This document shows positions 63,999 to 64,000 of a DNA stretch of 64,000 nt, one piece after another. The translations under genes and the position numbers were made by a program. Each line of letters begins with the position of its first letter. The first letter of the stretch is position 1. The stretch is from Yinghuangia soli (GTDB lineage Bacteria; Actinomycetota; Actinomycetes; Streptomycetales; Streptomycetaceae): positions 227,167-291,166 of the forward strand of contig NZ_JAKFHA010000007.1 in the NCBI RefSeq assembly GCF_021502675.1, given 5' to 3'. The notes beneath the pieces were generated by a model. The model was not told where the DNA came from. It searched no databases and saw nothing but the letters and a program-made list of their open reading frames with translations.

Positions 63999-64000
63999 GG

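Overview
The window is very GC-rich (about 70% or more, with almost exclusively G/C third codon positions). TTA codons are rare, GTG starts and 4-base stop/start overlaps are common, and it carries a WhiJ/DUF397/ATPase regulatory trio, the GlgE maltosyltransferase pathway and a DUF6114-type envelope protein. Together these point to Streptomyces or a close relative in the Streptomycetaceae. The DNA looks chromosomal: there is no transposase, integrase, tRNA, rRNA or CRISPR array.

Layout. 1-7.1 kb: end of a DUF885 peptidase-like gene, a small PH-like membrane protein, two SseB-family paralogues, a DUF11-like surface protein, a Tat-type flavin amine oxidase and an OsmC peroxidase. 7.2-10.6 kb: a tandem glycine riboswitch followed by gcvT, gcvH and glyA. 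10.8-19.5 kb: FG-GAP secreted protein, Phd/Doc toxin-antitoxin pair, enoyl-CoA hydratase, L,D-transpeptidase, short NAD-binding protein, small Asn/Gly-rich secreted protein, and glgX. 19.8-22.9 kb: a compact cassette of one soluble protein, two related one-pass membrane proteins and an AAA+ ATPase, with an aquaporin convergent to it and overlapping it. 23.0-24.6 kb: an AbaA/WhiJ-type regulatory module. 24.6-28.4 kb: hydrolase, tyrosine phosphatase, DUF559 protein, VOC protein and a frameshifted small membrane protein.

28.6-46.9 kb is an envelope and secretion region. It starts with an ESX-like small helical protein, a PPE/WXG protein and a mycosin-like subtilase. Next come an EgtD-like methyltransferase with a two-helix membrane protein, a membrane-anchored beta-propeller, and a Ser/Thr kinase fused through one membrane helix to an extracellular oligopeptide-binding domain. 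Downstream are a large inverted repeat, a small membrane protein, a secreted M28 peptidase, a second type-VII-like trio (small partner, WXG-esterase fusion, tethered protein) and a VWA protein. No EccC-type ATPase or other core type VII component is present, so export would have to use machinery encoded elsewhere.

47.0-57.8 kb is alpha-glucan metabolism. glgP is divergent from the glgE-treS-pep2-glgB operon, which turns trehalose into maltose, maltose-1-phosphate and branched alpha-glucan; GlgP and the separately located GlgX degrade it. treS carries a TTA codon, a possible link to bldA and development. 57.8-64 kb: secreted esterase, GyrI-like protein, maleylpyruvate-isomerase-like protein, DedA membrane protein, SMI1/KNR4 protein and a DUF6114-type membrane protein.

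Most convergent gene pairs are separated by long perfect GC-rich hairpins, which helped to fix gene boundaries. Start codons were chosen by ribosome-binding site and domain boundary; many are GTG starts lying well inside longer open frames.
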